DNA of 64,000 bases from Natrinema thermotolerans DSM 11552. Lineage in GTDB: Archaea; Halobacteriota; Halobacteria; Halobacteriales; Natrialbaceae. The notes below the pieces were generated by a model. The model was not told the DNA's origin. It worked only from the letters and a program-made list of their open reading frames with translations, and did not search any database. Location of the stretch: positions 1 to 64,000 of the forward strand of contig AOIR01000031.1 in assembly GCA_000337115.1 (NCBI GenBank). The letters are read 5' to 3'. Positions 1-7,177 of the stretch are shown in pieces (positions within the stretch are counted from its first letter, which is position 1; every line of letters begins with the position of its first letter). Made by a program: the position numbers and the translations under genes.

Positions 1-1
1 G

Positions 2-172
2 ATCGACTCAATCGGGCGCGTTGACGAAGAGGGCGAAAACCGTTACAACGTTGCTCGGTCCGGCGTGATCTTCACGACAATCGAGGATGCCCAGCATCTT
101 GATCCGCCAAACCCGCAGCCGAACACACCCCCACAGCCGAGATACAAGAATGAGAAACTAGATAGCTACTAA
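2..172 (+). CDS. C-terminal fragment of an unknown protein (cut by window edge)
   Basis: An open frame enters from the left edge and codes for 56 residues before a TAA. The tail changes from an ordinary mixed stretch (residues like GVIFTTIEDAQHLDPP) to a proline/asparagine/glutamine-rich end. I do not recognise the family. The first half could be the end of a winged-helix or phage-type protein, but nothing here proves it. It is the first gene of the lower-GC accessory region that also holds the integrase. Confidence 0.5.
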   Translation: MDSIGRVDEEGENRYNVARSGVIFTTIEDAQHLDPPNPQPNTPPQPRYKNEKLDSY

Positions 173-241
173 TCACTACTCACTGCAGGTGTAGGTTCAT
201 TTGGGTCATACATTTATGGCCCACTAGCATGAGTGACAACT

Positions 242-463
242 ATGACGGACTATCCCGATACAAAAGAAGTTTCCTGTCCATTTTGTGGAGATACAGTAGA
301 AATTGAATTGATTGACCCCCAGAGAGGAGAATACGAAGCTGTTCCGCCGAAGGGACATTTCTGCGGCGAAGAACCAGAGATGACTGAGATTAGCGGAGAT
401 GAAGATCTCGATCCAGCACCAGAACTGTCTTCAGAGCCACCCAAACCACCAGAGGAAAGATGA
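242..463 (+). CDS. small zinc-finger protein
   Basis: The product is about 73 residues. A CPFCG motif near the N-terminus is followed about 30 residues later by HFCGEE, giving three cysteines and a histidine that could bind one zinc. The C-terminal third is a disordered, acidic and proline-rich tail. I chose the ATG at 242 over an in-frame GTG at 233 because it is the stronger codon and leaves the zinc module at the usual distance. Small CPxCG proteins like this are abundant in haloarchaea and mostly uncharacterised. The gene stands alone between the truncated gene on the left and the membrane protein. Confidence 0.6.
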   Translation: MTDYPDTKEVSCPFCGDTVEIELIDPQRGEYEAVPPKGHFCGEEPEMTEISGDEDLDPAPELSSEPPKPPEER

Positions 464-522
464 GTCACAGAACAGCAGGCATATAGCTTATTCCAGATTT
501 TTAGACAGTAAGTAGCGATAAT

Positions 523-1560
523 ATGAGTGTAAAAGAATTTGGTATATCTGTTTTTGTTATACTACGAAATCGCCCAGTTGCAGTTTTTCAGTTATTCGTT
601 GTGTCGTTGGTGACCCCATCAATATTAGCCATATATCTAACGTTGATTTTTACGCTTCCTCTCTTGAGAAGCATGGTTTCGATACCAGCAAATGTGTTGA
701 TTGGAATGTATGTGATCACCGCGATTATAACGGGATTTTTACTAAATAACCTAACAAAAGAAGGAGAGAGTAAGACAATTTGGTACAATTATATTTCAGA
801 GCTTACGTCCTCAATAATAGTGTTAGCTGTTACACTGCTAATTATACTTCTTGTGGCTGGAATGACTCCTCTTCGTCAACCCAATATTGGGCAGGTTCCA
901 ACGGAAAATGCAGATATCTTATTCTTAGTCGTTTATTTGTCACTTGGGATATTGTTGGCAAATGTATATACCTTATACCCGTCCATTAGATCTCTTGTCA
1001 GATCGTTAGTGAAATTTTGTAAATCATTTCTCATTCCTCCTTATCAAGACTCTAATGTTGATGTGCAAGGCCTAGAAAGACCGCCGATAGGAGATGAAAC
1101 TAAAACTCGACATGCCTTTAGTATAAGTATATTTTCATCAATTGGTGTTTTGAGCCTATCCTGGGTAGCACTATGGTTAGATGAATTTGAGGAGTTGATT
1201 GAGGGGCATTTGAACTTACTTTGGTATCTTAATAGTCTGGTCACAGATAGTCCAGAGAACATCTTTGATGGCACCTTAGGAGCTGTTGAAGAGATCATGG
1301 GAATTCTCACTCCGTCCGTGTTCATATTGTACATTACTATACTAATACTATCATTTTCTTATGCAACGAGTGCGATTTTCTTTGTGAGAACAATACAGGA
1401 GAAAATTCGTATTCGTATCGGACTATCCCCTCTGGGGATGACAGCGGTTACGATGATCTTTTGCATTCCATTATTGATTGTCAGTATACTGATCGCCGAG
1501 TACTTAATCGGGATGGCCCGAGTGATAGCTACTCTAGCGATTCATCCCGAGTTCTCGTAA
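523..1560 (+). CDS. multi-pass membrane protein of unknown function
   Basis: A 345-residue protein with about six hydrophobic helices. Two or three lie in the first 85 residues, one at about 95-115, one at about 130-155, one at about 205-225 and a pair at about 265-345. A soluble loop of about 50 residues lies in the middle. I see no transporter, kinase or enzyme motif. The gene is strikingly AT-rich compared with the core genome from 8 kb on, and uses codons such as ATA and TTA that the core avoids. This suggests recent transfer as part of the integrase-bearing region. The function is unknown; membrane effectors of defence systems are one possibility, but no partner supports it. Confidence 0.65.
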   Translation: MSVKEFGISVFVILRNRPVAVFQLFVVSLVTPSILAIYLTLIFTLPLLRSMVSIPANVLIGMYVITAIITGFLLNNLTKEGESKTIWYNYISELTSSIIVLAVTLLIILLVAGMTPLRQPNIGQVPTENADILFLVVYLSLGILLANVYTLYPSIRSLVRSLVKFCKSFLIPPYQDSNVDVQGLERPPIGDETKTRHAFSISIFSSIGVLSLSWVALWLDEFEELIEGHLNLLWYLNSLVTDSPENIFDGTLGAVEEIMGILTPSVFILYITILILSFSYATSAIFFVRTIQEKIRIRIGLSPLGMTAVTMIFCIPLLIVSILIAEYLIGMARVIATLAIHPEFS

Positions 1561-1720
1561 AATATTGCGGAAGAACCGTACAGCAGACAGCCGCCTTTGA
1601 GATTTATATGTTTGGGCTTAGCAGAGCTTTGTACACCGATGGACACCTACCGAGACTGTTCCGGACACTTAACACATGACAAACATGGTTGTCCGCGGTT
1701 CATACATCAATTCCACAAAC

Positions 1721-2101
1721 ATGACTGACGACTATACAGTGTTGACAGACTGGTCTGGTACCGATGAGAAGTCACATCGAGAAATCGCAGAAGAATTGCT
1801 TCCGAAATTGAGAGAAGAAATGCCCGAAGAAGAGTATCGGCTTAACTTTGGTTCCGATCTCCGAAGAGCTGTTACTGACTCGATCGCGCAGGATCTTGGG
1901 GCAAATCTGAAGACGATGGACTGGCACGAACACGGTTTCGAAGAACCAGAAGACATACTTAATGCAAAGGATGTTTCTAAAGCAATTGCTCGTGAAGCAG
2001 AGCAGTACTTTGAGGACGACCAGACAGGGAAACCTTCAGCCGTTTTCCGGGTTATTATAAAATATGCAGAAGAATACAACGTAGACGTAGGCCATCAGTG
2101 A
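1721..2101 (+). CDS. conserved-looking hypothetical acidic protein
   Basis: Codes for 126 residues from the ATG at 1721. An in-frame ATG at 1676 would add 15 residues that do not resemble the acidic body of the protein. A TATA-like CACTTAAC at about 1665 would put transcription start downstream of 1676, which supports the later start. The protein is helical and charged (about 20% Asp+Glu), without signal peptide, membrane segment or cysteines. I recognise no motif. It is convergent with the winged-helix gene ending at 2107, only 5 nt away, so the two may be a linked accessory pair. Confidence 0.55.
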   Translation: MTDDYTVLTDWSGTDEKSHREIAEELLPKLREEMPEEEYRLNFGSDLRRAVTDSIAQDLGANLKTMDWHEHGFEEPEDILNAKDVSKAIAREAEQYFEDDQTGKPSAVFRVIIKYAEEYNVDVGHQ

Positions 2102-2106
2102 CGCTT

Positions 2107-2508
2107 TCAATCTGAATTTTGTAAAGACTCAACCTCTTCAGGCGTCAAAATTCTATATGATACAAGGTCTTCTGGGCCACCGATGATTTCAGCAGGAATC
2201 TTCTGACGCATTCGAGCAAACCCTTCATCACTGATCCTGTAGTGACCCCGCTCCACTTTCTCTACCATTCCCCCTGCCTCTAAAGTATTCAACCGGTTCG
2301 AAACCGAACTGCGAGGACGATCTATGTTTTTGGCGATAATCGCAGGCGTCATAATCAGCCTTGAGTTCCCTAGAAGCGCTAATATTTCGCGGTCTAAATC
2401 GGTGATCCAGTCTGGCGGATCTAGTTCCTTCCAGTCGTATTCGTCCACTGGGATATCGACACGATGTTTATCAGCGATGGATACTTTCGAGAATTCGTCG
2501 TTACTCAT
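2107..2508 (-). CDS. winged-helix repressor, PhiH1-like
   Basis: A 133-residue protein. Residues about 30-95 form a winged helix: a helix around LDREILALLG, a recognition region around NIDRPRSSVSNRLNTLEAGG, then a wing with VERGHYRISDEG. This is the layout of the haloarchaeal phage PhiH1-repressor-like family (MarR/ArsR-like fold), whose members often sit next to integrases. The acidic C-terminal tail is typical. It probably binds DNA as a dimer and represses genes of the mobile region, perhaps the zinc-ribbon/integrase operon that diverges from it 200 nt away. The target is inferred from position only. Confidence 0.75.
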   Translation of the reverse strand: MSNDEFSKVSIADKHRVDIPVDEYDWKELDPPDWITDLDREILALLGNSRLIMTPAIIAKNIDRPRSSVSNRLNTLEAGGMVEKVERGHYRISDEGFARMRQKIPAEIIGGPEDLVSYRILTPEEVESLQNSD

Positions 2509-2666
2509 TAGTCTGTGCCAAGTAGTGAGACGCCAAAAGACTAGCCAAAAGTAGCTCTCTAATTGGAGCTAACTAATTAGCACAAACCTTTTGTGACATT
2601 AGTAGAATCTTACATCTGCGGCACCGCCAGTAGGCTGCAGAAGATTCTAGTTGGTAGGTGATGAGA

Positions 2667-2688
2667 GGCCAGCGTTAGGGCGCTGGCC
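2667..2688. other. perfect 8-bp hairpin upstream of the integrase operon
   Basis: GGCCAGCG and CGCTGGCC pair perfectly around the six-base loop TTAGGG. The stem resembles the anticodon arm of an archaeal tRNA-Leu(UAG), but the loop is one base short and I could not complete a cloverleaf. It lies 24 nt upstream of the zinc-ribbon start codon. Confidence 0.5.
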
Positions 2689-2694
2689 TAAGGT

Positions 2695-2723
2695 GGTTCC
2701 GAGTTCAAACCATGCTCAGAACC
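2695..2723 (+). promoter_or_regulatory. hairpin enclosing a start codon
   Basis: GGTTC (2695-2699) pairs with GAACC (2719-2723), and GAG (2701-2703) with CTC (2715-2717). The loop contains the ATG at 2712 of the zinc-ribbon gene. If it folds in the mRNA it would hide the start codon, and with it the coupled integrase start. This is inferred from base pairing only. Confidence 0.4.
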
Positions 2724-2873
2724 TATTGGGGTCATCATAACCCCGCTAAAAGCGACGGTCGCATTGTAGATAATTCCGACGGGACCTGTTCATACTGTAC
2801 TGACAAAGCGGAAGGTATTGATGCTGAGGAGTTGGTCGGTACCTGCAAAAAATGTGCTAATGGAGGCCGATAA
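2712..2873 (+). CDS. 53-residue zinc-ribbon protein coupled to the integrase
   Basis: A short frame starting MLRTYWGHHNPAKSDG with two CxxC knuckles (GTCSYCTDK and GTCKKCANGG) about 20 residues apart, the pattern of a rubredoxin-like or zinc-ribbon fold. Its TAA stop shares bases with the integrase start in a TAATG overlap, so the two are almost certainly translated together. That placement suggests an accessory factor for recombination, such as an excisionase-like or directionality protein, but that role is inference. No family is recognised beyond the zinc ribbon. The start codon lies inside a potential mRNA hairpin. Confidence 0.65.
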   Translation: MLRTYWGHHNPAKSDGRIVDNSDGTCSYCTDKAEGIDAEELVGTCKKCANGGR

Positions 2874-3904
2874 TGGCCGCCGACAACCCATCAAACCTCA
2901 CGCCGCGCAAAGCTTGGCACCGCTATCTTAATAGCCGACGGACGGAGCTGACCGAGGAAACAGCGTCGACGTACCACTACCGGCTGAAACTCTTCACTGA
3001 GTGGTGTGAAGACAACGGAATCGAGACGGTCGCCGAGCTGGATGGCTGGCTCCTTGACCAGTACGAATCCTTCCGAGCTGGACAGGGGATCGCTTCAACG
3101 ACGATCCATAACGAAATGGAGACGTTGAAATCGTTCGTCGAATACCTCGAACGGATCGAGGCAGTCGACGACGATCTCGGTGAGAGGGTGAACGTGCCCG
3201 ATATTCCACGCGGGGAACGCTCCCGCGAGACGAAGCTCTCAGCCGATCGAGCGATACCGCTAATCCAGAACTACCGCAACGACGAGACATTAAGCGGAAC
3301 CCGGAGTCACGCGCTTCTTGAAACAGCTTGGCATACGGGTGCCCGACTCGGTGGCCTCCGCAGCCTCGATCTCCGTGACTTTAATCGCGAAGAACGGACG
3401 CTCGAATTCGTCCACCGGCCAGAGACAGACACACCGCTGAAGAACAAGAACAACGGTGAGCGAATCGTCGGGATCAGCGAGCAGGTGAGCAAGACGATCG
3501 TCGAGTACATTCAGAGCGACCGCTGGGACAAGCACGACGAGAACGGACGGCAACCGCTGTTCACATCGATGCAGGGTCGTCCGAGTTCGAATACCGTGCG
3601 GATCTGGATGTACATGGCGACGTTCCCGTGTCTGCACGAAGAGTGCCCGCACGGCTACGAGAAAGCAGCCTGTGAGTTTCGGTGTCATTCGAAAAGCAGT
3701 CAGTGCCCGTCTTCGCGAGCCCCTCACCACGTTCGTACCGGCTCGATCACCTGGCACCGTGATCGAGGCGTTCCCAAGGAGGTCACCGAGAACCGGGTGA
3801 ACGCCTCACAAGACGTGATCGACGAGTACTACGACAAGGCATCTCGCCAAGAGCGGATGGAACAGCGCCGACGACCGCACCTACATAAACTCGACATCGA
3901 ATAA
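2873..3904 (+). CDS. tyrosine recombinase (XerCD/phage-type integrase)
   Basis: A 343-residue site-specific recombinase. Residues 10-100 form the SAM-like core-binding domain and about 120-335 the catalytic domain. The active-site residues are present: R158 in GARLGGLRSLDLRDF, HxxR at 285-288, H295, and the tyrosine nucleophile at 319 or 320 in IDEYYDKA. A five-cysteine insert (C253, C258, C267, C271, C278) looks like the zinc-binding insert seen in haloarchaeal integrases. The gene appears intact, so the element may still be mobile. Its 3' side is followed by tRNA T-arm-like repeats (3971-4096) that may be attachment-site DNA. Confidence 0.9.
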   Translation: MAADNPSNLTPRKAWHRYLNSRRTELTEETASTYHYRLKLFTEWCEDNGIETVAELDGWLLDQYESFRAGQGIASTTIHNEMETLKSFVEYLERIEAVDDDLGERVNVPDIPRGERSRETKLSADRAIPLIQNYRNDETLSGTRSHALLETAWHTGARLGGLRSLDLRDFNREERTLEFVHRPETDTPLKNKNNGERIVGISEQVSKTIVEYIQSDRWDKHDENGRQPLFTSMQGRPSSNTVRIWMYMATFPCLHEECPHGYEKAACEFRCHSKSSQCPSSRAPHHVRTGSITWHRDRGVPKEVTENRVNASQDVIDEYYDKASRQERMEQRRRPHLHKLDIE

Positions 3905-3970
3905 GACCTATGTCCACCGAAATCACCAACCTGAGAGCCGCACAGCCGCGAAAATTAGCCCGTATCAACG

Positions 3971-4096
3971 CCGGGCGATCCCATATTGCTGCTGCGAGCA
4001 AATCGCGAGCAGCAGCAATTGGAACGAGCCCGGATTCGAACGAGAGAACGGCGAGCGATAGCGAGCCGTTCGCGTGGTTCAAATCCGGGCGATCCC
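3971..4096. repeat. candidate attachment region: direct repeat with tRNA T-arm-like core
   Basis: CCGGGCGATCCC occurs at 3971-3982 and again at 4085-4096. Between the copies lie an 11-bp stem (ATTGCTGCTGC at 3985-3995 with GCAGCAGCAAT at 4009-4019) and two T-arm-like strings in opposite orientation (GCCCGGATTCGAAC and GTTCAAATCCGGGC). This layout just after an integrase gene suggests att-site DNA built from tRNA 3' ends. No complete tRNA is present here, so the partner site would lie outside the window. Confidence 0.5.
4046..4086 (+). repeat. 41-nt palindrome/T-arm repeat, copy 1
   Basis: Forty-one bases match 39065-39105 exactly in inverted orientation. The unit is a palindrome (AACGGC and GCCGTT around a 12-nt loop) joined to a tRNA T-loop string ending GGTTCAAATCC. 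The other copy abuts the tRNA-Arg gene. Confidence 0.85.
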
Positions 4097-4150
4097 TCCG
4101 TTATCGTGAACGATCGGTAAGCGGTGGCTACAAGATCGGATTCTAAGGTT

Positions 4151-4256
4151 CTGCGCGGAGCGCAGGTTCTCGAGCGTGGCTCGAGTTCCAAATGAGACGC
4201 GAGAAGCGTATGCCCTCGAGTGCGACGAGAACGCCTTGGCGGGTGTCGCCAAGGCG
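4151..4256. repeat. array of short unrelated hairpins
   Basis: Four perfect dyads follow each other: CTGCGC/GCGCAG (loop 3 nt, 4151-4165), CTCGAGC/GCTCGAG (loop 3 nt, 4169-4185), ACGC/GCGT (4197-4209) and CGCCTTGGCG/CGCCAAGGCG (loop 5 nt, 4232-4256). The stems differ in sequence, so this is not a simple tandem repeat. The rest of the gene-free stretch between 3905 and 4423 shows nothing else I can support. Confidence 0.6.
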
Positions 4257-4423
4257 ACAGCGCCAAAAAATTACAGCATCCTACCCTCACCTTTGCGCGG
4301 GATATCTAGGTGAAACACACGAACCCATAGAGATGTATATACTTACCTGTTTTTCTGTAATAATATCTTGAAAATAGCGAGGGAAAGATGGTATTTCGAT
4401 TACTTAATCAGTGAGACAAGGAT

Positions 4424-4834
4424 CTATTTTGCTCGCCGATACACACCATTCTGGACTTTTGTGAGCTGACCCTTTTCTACAAGTTGCCCGAGTGAGCGAC
4501 TGATGCTTGATTTTGGACGGTCAATCTGGTCGGCTATTTCAGCAGTAGTAAGCGTTGTTTCCTTAGAACTTCGGAAACAGTCCAGTATTTGTGTCTCAAC
4601 ACGGCTCGCCACTTTTTGTAGAAGATCATATTCATATGCAAGCTCTCTCACAGCCTGAAAGTCCATTTGAACGCCGTCTATCCGTTGGCCTTTTATTCCA
4701 CTTCCACTTCGTAGCTGTGTGTCTTCTATGATACCCCATCTTTCTAGTCGATCAATGTCCTCTGGAGTGAGATTTACCGAGCGGAACTGGAGCGTAGTCT
4801 CATTATCAATCCTATAGACCTTGTCTTGTGTCAT
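4424..4834 (-). CDS. winged-helix transcriptional regulator
   Basis: A 136-residue protein with its DNA-binding domain at the C-terminus (about residues 78-134). A helix around ILDCFRSSKETTLTTAEIAD is followed by the recognition helix in RPKSSISRSLGQLVEKGQL and a short wing ending VQNGVYRRAK. The recognition region matches the repressor at 2107-2508 in style (DRPKSSISRSL against DRPRSSVSNRL), so both belong to the haloarchaeal PhiH1/MarR-like group. The N-terminal 75 residues are not recognised and may bind a ligand or partner. It stands alone on its strand, in AT-rich DNA. Confidence 0.7.
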   Translation of the reverse strand: MTQDKVYRIDNETTLQFRSVNLTPEDIDRLERWGIIEDTQLRSGSGIKGQRIDGVQMDFQAVRELAYEYDLLQKVASRVETQILDCFRSSKETTLTTAEIADQIDRPKSSISRSLGQLVEKGQLTKVQNGVYRRAK

Positions 4835-5142
4835 ACTTGAACATCATAATGTACCTGCATATAATTATCGCATTTGTTTTGTCTATTGACCGTATCTGGA
4901 AAGAGATTAACGCTATTGTATATCCTCTAAACGGGATACGGAGAGATTGAGCATATAACATAGTTTATTTGATAATTAAGTGTTATTTGTGGATGCCTGG
5001 ATCAATACTATTCACAACTACGGTAATCTACATAACATACTGGATGATATATTTGATGTTGGCCTATATTACATTGATAGTACTGCAAACATCTGATAGA
5101 AGGACTTATGAGCAGAGAGAGGGTACTATGAGATGAGGATGC
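4835..5142. other. AT-rich gene-free stretch
   Basis: About 300 bp of low-GC sequence between the regulator start and the structured element at 5143. No frame of useful length has haloarchaeal codon use. Several TATA-like strings occur by composition alone and I do not assign them. Confidence 0.5.
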
Positions 5143-5203
5143 GGTGCTGGCGGTTAGCGTAACGCGCCGCCGCACCGGTGAGGGCAGTGAGGTAGTAGCT
5201 CAC
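5143..5203. other. two strong hairpins, possible structured RNA or terminator
   Basis: GGTGC-T-GGCGG (5143-5153) pairs with CCGCCGCACC (5167-5176), and a further GCG/CGC pair lies inside. A second stem GTGAG (5178-5182) and CTCAC (5199-5203) follows at once. The GC-rich block stands out in AT-rich surroundings and ends 19 bp after the DUF3800-like gene. It may terminate that gene or encode a small RNA on either strand. Confidence 0.45.
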
Positions 5204-5221
5204 AGCCTAATGACATCCGGT

Positions 5222-6133
5222 TCATTCCGTTTCAACTTCTGTGAGGAGATACTTCCGAACGCTCTCGTCTGTGATTTGGGTTACAATATCCCGATATGGA
5301 TCTTGTGTAGTTGGTTCGGGATCTTGTGGAATCCCTTTTCCAATTAGCCAACTCAGAATCCGGGATCGAAGGCGGTCTTCTCGAATTGGATCAAATTCGG
5401 CTAATTGATAAAATGGGACCGACTCACCTGCTGTCCGAATCCACGATGGGTCAAGCCGATGAATATTTTCGAATGGGAGATCCCCAATAGTGTGATCGTT
5501 ATCCAACTTCTCGCGTATATACCCTGCAATATAATCTGCCGCATTGGATTGTGGATATGTGCGATCGGCGTCTTGAATAAATGTCAGGTGGACAGGGCAG
5601 ATCTCATATTGAAAGCTATTATCAAAGTCTGCTGAAATCTGTTTCCGGAGGTGTTTCTCATAATCTGAATACTGGTCTTGTGTCCCATCATGGAGGAGAG
5701 CAGCAGGATCAGACTTCCCACTAAAGATATCTTGACCGATAGCGTTGGTTACTGCCTTTTTTGCTGCCATACTTGTAGCAGCGGCCTGTGACTCTATCGT
5801 AACTTCCTCTACACATGCAACTGCAGCCCATGTGACTGATGTTTGTTCTAGCGAATCTATGAAATCTTCAACACGGTTCGTTCGTTCATCAAGACACACA
5901 TCCTCATATCGGACAAGAGACGAGGATTTGTGCTTAAACGGCTTTAGATTACTTTGAATAAGAGATCGGACTAGATCCAGATCTCCACTGCGCTGAGTTC
6001 GAACTGCAACACAGACACAAATTCCATCCGTTGATGCCTCATTCCCCGATTCATCAACACCAATCAGGTGCTGGGCACGAATCTGAGTGCCGGTATTGTC
6101 ATGAATAGAGACAGGACGGAGAGGTGACGGCAT
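5222..6133 (-). CDS. DUF3800-like protein with RNase H-like fold
   Basis: A 303-residue soluble protein. Residues 24-32 (IGVDESGNE) match the DESG motif that opens DUF3800 domains, and QSNAADYIAGYI at 195-206 matches their closing Q-x-AD motif. D27 and D200 would be acidic metal ligands of an RNase H-like site, and an HDG at 148-150 could supply a third acid. DUF3800 proteins are common in prokaryotic mobile islands and defence neighbourhoods but have no firmly assigned activity. The gene is a single unit with AT-rich codon use, consistent with transfer. A nuclease-like role is inference from the fold. Confidence 0.6.
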   Translation of the reverse strand: MPSPLRPVSIHDNTGTQIRAQHLIGVDESGNEASTDGICVCVAVRTQRSGDLDLVRSLIQSNLKPFKHKSSSLVRYEDVCLDERTNRVEDFIDSLEQTSVTWAAVACVEEVTIESQAAATSMAAKKAVTNAIGQDIFSGKSDPAALLHDGTQDQYSDYEKHLRKQISADFDNSFQYEICPVHLTFIQDADRTYPQSNAADYIAGYIREKLDNDHTIGDLPFENIHRLDPSWIRTAGESVPFYQLAEFDPIREDRLRSRILSWLIGKGIPQDPEPTTQDPYRDIVTQITDESVRKYLLTEVETE

Positions 6134-6252
6134 TGAGAGTGTAGTGAATATTCGTATACTCCCTTTTAATCATATACGATTTCAGATGCAGAACATCAAT
6201 GAAAGCTCAAGCCTCCCTGTGGATGTACGTCGACAGAATCCGATCCCCGAAT

Positions 6253-6309
6253 ATGCACACGAGTCGCGACATCGCGTGTGCATCTCTCGAGTCGAGCCAC
6301 CACTCGAGA
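6253..6309. repeat. two adjacent hairpins in gene-free DNA
   Basis: ATGCACACG (6253-6261) pairs with CGTGTGCAT (6275-6283), and TCTCGAGT (6285-6292) with ACTCGAGA (6302-6309). They lie in the 495-bp stretch before the small membrane protein. That stretch holds no frame with convincing codon use. Confidence 0.5.
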
Positions 6310-6628
6310 CACTGTTCTATACGACTGGACCACGAGGGCCCGTCGTTGTTGGACTGAAACGGGGCCGTTCAGTGAGTCGAAAGCACGCGAATTTCGGGGG
6401 GCGTGTGTACGAGTCTGTGAATCCGAATCAATAGTGACGGCAACGCCGGCGGAACCGGTTCGCGCCTCGCGCGAAGGGCCCTTGCTGGGAGTCCCCGTGG
6501 CCGACAGTGCCGAAAATCACAGGGTTCGAGCTACGTCCGCTGTGTCCCAGATGCGCCGGATGACCCCAAGGCGATCCCGGAAACGGATCAACACCACGTT
6601 TTTGTCGAAGAGCCGCTGATCGAGTAGT

Positions 6629-6769
6629 ATGGACTCCGAGAGCCTCACGTATATCGTCTCTCTCGTCGTGCTGTTCCTCCTGCTTTGTGCGGCTGTGATC
6701 CTGGCGGTAGCGTACGGGGCGGTCGATGTCGTCACCGACTACTACGGGTTGGTGTCGCTCGGGTTCTGA
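6629..6769 (+). CDS. 46-residue single-span membrane protein
   Basis: The frame starts MDSESLTYIVSLVVLFLLL and has one hydrophobic helix at about residues 7-30, then a short polar tail ending YYGLVSLGF. Codon use is core-like, unlike the random frames around it, and the acidic N-terminus followed by a clean membrane span is typical of small haloarchaeal membrane proteins. No function is recognised. It is the only credible gene between 6134 and 7705. Confidence 0.55.
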   Translation: MDSESLTYIVSLVVLFLLLCAAVILAVAYGAVDVVTDYYGLVSLGF

Positions 6770-6828
6770 TTCTTCGACCGGGCACCGCCGGTGGGAGATC
6801 GACCAGCGATAGTAACGACTGAACCGAT

Positions 6829-6887
6829 TTACGCACCGATCGCACAGCCGTCGTGCGATCGGGTGTGCAATGACTTGCAGTGGCTAC
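6829..6887 (+). repeat. 59-nt double-hairpin repeat, copy 1
   Basis: Matches 7119-7177 with three differences over 59 bases, exactly 290 bp apart. Hairpin A is CCGATCGCAC (6836-6845), loop AGCCGTC, GTGCGATCGG (6853-6862). Hairpin B is TGCAA, loop TGAC, TTGCA (6866-6879). The second hairpin and the trailing GTGGCTAC are unchanged between copies. Confidence 0.85.
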
Positions 6888-7039
6888 GATAGTGCGCCGA
6901 AAAGCGAGGGCCCGTGTGGACGAGTCCGCGGTCGGAACCGTCGACACGTATCGACAGGAGACCAGTACCAGCGCGGGGACGAGTCGTTCACCGACAGTAA
7001 ATGAGAGAGGTTTTGTAGGAACGCTTGCAAGATTCGCGT

Positions 7040-7104
7040 GATCTGCCCCGGTTTGGTACCCATCCGATGGAACCAATCACTCTTGTCCAGAGGTGGGGCA
7101 GATC
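7040..7104. other. nested hairpin, candidate structured RNA
   Basis: GATCTGCCCC (7040-7049) pairs with GGGGCAGATC (7095-7104). Inside lies a second stem, TTGGT/ACCAA wrapped round CCATC/GATGG. It sits between the two double-hairpin repeats. Strand and role are unknown. Confidence 0.45.
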
Positions 7105-7118
7105 GCCGTACTCTACGG

Positions 7119-7177
7119 TTACACACCGATCACACAGCCGTCGTGCGGTCGGGTGTGCAATGACTTGCAGTGGCTAC
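7119..7177 (+). repeat. 59-nt double-hairpin repeat, copy 2
   Basis: Partner of 6829-6887. The first hairpin here reads CCGATCACAC/GTGCGGTCGG, with one wobble pair and one mismatch relative to copy 1. The loop AGCCGTC and hairpin B are identical. From 7178 to 7705 I see further CTCGAG-rich dyads (for example CGAGACG/CGTCTCG around 7238-7255) but no gene. Confidence 0.85.

Noticed and set aside
2640-2723. tRNA-Leu(UAG)-like sequence before the zinc-ribbon gene
   Set aside because: Only the anticodon-arm-like hairpin fits, its loop is one base short, and acceptor and D-arm cannot be paired.
3783-4290. Overlapping frames on the minus strand after the integrase
   Set aside because: They translate the palindrome/T-arm repeat and the hairpin block, and have no haloarchaeal codon pattern.
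6144-6434. Plus-strand frame of 96 codons
   Set aside because: Runs through the palindromes at 6253-6309 and lacks acidic composition.
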